Positions 61,731 to 64,000 of a DNA stretch of 64,000 bases are shown here, in pieces. Position numbers and translations under genes: made by a program. This DNA is from Cohnella sp. SGD-V74 (GTDB taxonomy: Bacteria > Bacillota > Bacilli > Paenibacillales > Paenibacillaceae). Below the pieces are notes generated by a model. That model searched no databases, was not told the origin of the DNA, and worked only from the letters and a program-made list of their open reading frames with translations. The stretch spans positions 30,072-94,071 of the forward strand of contig NZ_PVYW01000030.1 in the NCBI RefSeq assembly GCF_003001675.1, written 5' to 3'. The first letter of the stretch is position 1, and the number at the start of each line of letters is the position of its first letter.

Positions 61731-62558
61731 ATGAAGCGATATTCGTTGAGAGGATTAAAAGTCGTCTCCTTGGCCGTGTATTTCGCGCTGATGGTGTTCC
61801 CCCTTCTCTGGATCGCCATCACGTCCCTCAAGCCGCAGAAGGATATTTTCACGTACCCGATCCGCTATTGGCCGGAAACTCTGACTTGGCAAAACTATGC
61901 CGACATTATCCGGGTTTCCAAGTTTCAAATCTATATCGCTAACAGCTTGCTCGTGGCGCTCACGGCGGCACTGATCGTCGCCGTCATTTCCGTGCTCAGC
62001 GCCTACGTCATGGCGAGGTTCTCGTTCCGGGGACACGGCCAGGTCATGCTCGGCTTCTTCCTGACCCAGATGCTGCCCGGATTCATCTCGCTGGGACCGC
62101 TATACATGATGATGACAAGGCTGGACTTGGTCAACACGCGTTTCTCGCTCATCTTGATGTACACCGTCGGGTTGATCCCGTTCTCGACTATATTGCTGAA
62201 AGGTTTTTTCGAGCGGATTCCGAAGAGCCTGGAGGAAGCCGCCATGATCGACGGCTGCTCGCGGCTGTCGGCGCTCGTGCGCGTCATTCTGCCGGTGATG
62301 ATGAACGGCATTACCGCCACGTTTATTTTCGCGTTCGTTCAGAACTGGAATGAGTTGTTCATGGCGGTCATGTTCATCGATAATGAGGCGCTGAAGACGC
62401 TGCCCGTGGCGATGAACTCGTTCGTCATGAAGTTCGACATCGATTGGGGCGCCATGTCGGCGGGCACGATGATGTCCGTCATTCCGACCGTCGTGCTGTT
62501 CGCGATCGCGCAGCGGTATATCGTCGAAGGACTGACGCAAGGCGCGGTCAAAGGATAA
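61731..62558 (+). CDS. Sugar ABC transporter permease, MalG/UgpE type
   Basis: 275 residues. Six spans, EAA loop SLEEAAMIDGCSRLSALVRVILP near residue 165, and the characteristic ending VEGLTQGAVKG. One base separates it from the MalF-type gene. Together they form the membrane channel of the FadR-controlled importer. Confidence 0.93.
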   Translation: MKRYSLRGLKVVSLAVYFALMVFPLLWIAITSLKPQKDIFTYPIRYWPETLTWQNYADIIRVSKFQIYIANSLLVALTAALIVAVISVLSAYVMARFSFRGHGQVMLGFFLTQMLPGFISLGPLYMMMTRLDLVNTRFSLILMYTVGLIPFSTILLKGFFERIPKSLEEAAMIDGCSRLSALVRVILPVMMNGITATFIFAFVQNWNELFMAVMFIDNEALKTLPVAMNSFVMKFDIDWGAMSAGTMMSVIPTVVLFAIAQRYIVEGLTQGAVKG

Positions 62559-62610
62559 CTTGAACGAACCGGCAAGCACTGACGTTAGTGAAGAAAGAGG
62601 TATGCGTATC

Positions 62611-63813
62611 ATGCATAAGGACAATCATCGAGAACGGCTCCACACGTCGGTCGCGCACGATCCGTACGATGCCAGGCACCACGGATCGATCCATATTCCG
62701 ATTTACCAGACGAGTCTGTTTTCCTTCGACACCTACGAACGGTTTACGCAGGCGCACGCGAACGAACAGCAGCGGCATGTCTACTCCAGGGGGAACAACC
62801 CGACCGTACGGTATCTCGAAGACAAGCTGGCTGAGCTGGAAGGCGCGGAGATGTCCAAATGCTTCGCGTCCGGCATGGCGGCGATCTCGTCGACGATTCT
62901 GTCGAACGTGAAGGCAGGCGACCATGTCGTCTGCATCGATCAGGCTTACGGGCCGACGCGGCATTTCCTGCAGCATTATGTGGCCCGGTTCCAGGTGGAG
63001 ACGACGTTCGTAGACGGCCGCTCCCTCGAGGCGATCGAAGCCGCGCTGCAGCCGAATACGAAGCTGCTGTATCTGGAGAGCCCTTCTACGATGCTGTTCC
63101 AGCTGCAGGATCTGGCCGCTTGCGCCGCGCTTGCCCGCAGCCGCGGCATCGTCACCGTGATCGACGGCACGTGGGCGACTCCGGTGTTCCAGCGTCCGCT
63201 GGCGCTCGGAATCGATCTGGTCGTTCACTCGATCACGAAGTACATTTCCGGACAGAGCGACAGCATGGGAGGCGTCGTCAGCGGCTCGAAAGAGCTGGTC
63301 GGCCGAATCGCCGAAGGGGAATACATGATGCTCGGCGGCATCATGACGGCGCATACGGCCGCGCAGGTGGAGCGCGGCTTGCGAACGCTGCCGCTTCGGC
63401 TGGAACGTCACGAGCGCAGCGGGCTGAAGGTCGCCGAGCATCTGCTCCGGCAGCCGTACGTGCTGCGCGTCAACCATCCCGGTCTGCCCTCGCATCCGCA
63501 GCATGAATTGGCCAAGCGGCAGATGGACGGCACAAGCGGCCTGTTCTCCTTCGAGTCCTCCGAGTCTCACGAGACGATGCGGTCGTGGGCCGACCGATTG
63601 CGCTACTTCAAGATCGGGGTGAGCTGGGGCGGCTTCGAATCGCTGGTCAGCGCGAACCCGACCTCGGCCGATCACGGGGTTCCCGGCGCGCGCAGCCTGG
63701 TGCGGCTTCATATCGGCCTGGAGAGCCCGGACGATCTGATCCCCGATCTGGACGAAGCGTGGGCGCAGACGGCGGCGGCTGAAGCTGCGGCGGTTGGGCG
63801 TTCCGGCCAGTGA
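62611..63813 (+). CDS. Cys/Met metabolism PLP-dependent enzyme (cystathionine gamma-synthase family)
   Basis: 400 residues from ATG 62611 (GAAAGAGG 10 bases upstream; ATG 62602 is possible but too near the RBS). Fold type I PLP enzyme: YSRGNNPTVRYLEDKLAELEGA substrate/PLP region, D185 in VIDGTWATPVF and Schiff-base K210 in HSITKYISGQSD. The family covers cystathionine gamma-synthase, beta/gamma-lyases and O-acyl-homoserine sulfhydrylases. Its place as last gene of a sugar-type importer operon is unusual and suggests catabolism of an imported amino-acid-bearing or sulfur-containing compound. The exact reaction cannot be told from motifs. Confidence 0.87.
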   Translation: MHKDNHRERLHTSVAHDPYDARHHGSIHIPIYQTSLFSFDTYERFTQAHANEQQRHVYSRGNNPTVRYLEDKLAELEGAEMSKCFASGMAAISSTILSNVKAGDHVVCIDQAYGPTRHFLQHYVARFQVETTFVDGRSLEAIEAALQPNTKLLYLESPSTMLFQLQDLAACAALARSRGIVTVIDGTWATPVFQRPLALGIDLVVHSITKYISGQSDSMGGVVSGSKELVGRIAEGEYMMLGGIMTAHTAAQVERGLRTLPLRLERHERSGLKVAEHLLRQPYVLRVNHPGLPSHPQHELAKRQMDGTSGLFSFESSESHETMRSWADRLRYFKIGVSWGGFESLVSANPTSADHGVPGARSLVRLHIGLESPDDLIPDLDEAWAQTAAAEAAAVGRSGQ

Positions 63814-64000
63814 CAAAGGAGCTGAAAAAGAAGGGCATCCATTTTCCGGGGGGCTAATCTTGACCGGCAGCGATTAAGAATGAGCGAAACCGATAAGCCC
63901 GCTGAGCGCACTAGCGTTGCATAAATGCTCACATAGTGAACTGGATTGTATTCCTATTACTTTGATTTCATATATTTACAGTTCCATTCTAGCCACTCAA
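63814..64000. other. Window end, no gene recognised
   Basis: The 187 bases after the PLP gene become AT-rich towards the end. There is no clear hairpin with a T-run, promoter or reading frame with an RBS. Confidence 0.5.

Noticed and set aside
62548..63816. 422-codon minus-strand frame opposite the PLP enzyme
   Set aside because: No promoter or RBS and no motif; the plus strand encodes a clear PLP enzyme.

Overview
The window comes from a Gram-positive, spore-former-type Bacillota genome, most likely Paenibacillus or a close relative such as Cohnella. The grounds are SLH-anchored surface proteins, YesM/YesN-type two-component systems beside CUT1 sugar ABC transporters, many AraC regulators, strong GGAGG ribosome-binding sites and high-GC codon use. 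No tRNA, rRNA, CRISPR array or phage module was seen.

Left part (1-9.2 kb): an operon with an AprA-like flavoprotein and a 2x[4Fe-4S] ferredoxin; a solitary TnpB (IS605 OrfB-type) element with a readable omega-RNA 3' hairpin; a pair of small unknown genes; an iron-uptake locus in which an AraC regulator runs in frame, through a Fur box, promoter and RBS, into a siderophore-binding lipoprotein; and a GH88 unsaturated glucuronyl hydrolase followed by an AraC regulator.

Middle-left (9.3-18.7 kb): an SLH-anchored Cthe_2159-like protein behind a tandem 11-bp repeat; an (alpha/alpha)6-type glycosidase with a divergent AraC regulator; and a BlaI/M56 protease pair. A BlaI operator lies both at the blaI promoter and in front of an Lgt paralogue, with a lipoprotein esterase downstream of that paralogue. 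Two small conserved-looking proteins follow.

Sugar block (18.8-33.4 kb): a HAD phosphatase, then a large minus-strand set reading YesM-like kinase, YesN-like regulator, sugar-binding lipoprotein, two permeases, GH3, GH3, GH20. This is a complete sense-import-hydrolyse unit for a beta-linked, probably N-acetylhexosamine- or glucose-containing oligosaccharide.

Middle-right (33.6-50.9 kb): an HSL-type esterase; an amino-acid ABC transporter made of a binding-protein/permease fusion and its ATPase; divergent Rpn and Uma2 PD-(D/E)XK nucleases; a two-component pair; a 2492-residue secreted Rhs/YD-repeat protein paired with a VOC-SnoaL fusion; a Tyr/Pro-rich cupin; and a NarL-type two-component pair.

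Right part (53.1-64 kb): a membrane protein, an LspA paralogue, an autoregulated MarR gene with an apparently gutted neighbour, an SLH-anchored subtilase, and a FadR-type regulator upstream of a CUT1 ABC transporter operon that ends in a cystathionine gamma-synthase-family PLP enzyme. A near-perfect operator palindrome sits just after the operon promoter.

The most interesting points are the BlaI-controlled Lgt paralogue, the AraC/lipoprotein read-through with embedded Fur box, the TnpB with a displaced catalytic glutamate, the giant Rhs protein without an immunity gene, and the FadR-ABC-PLP operon.
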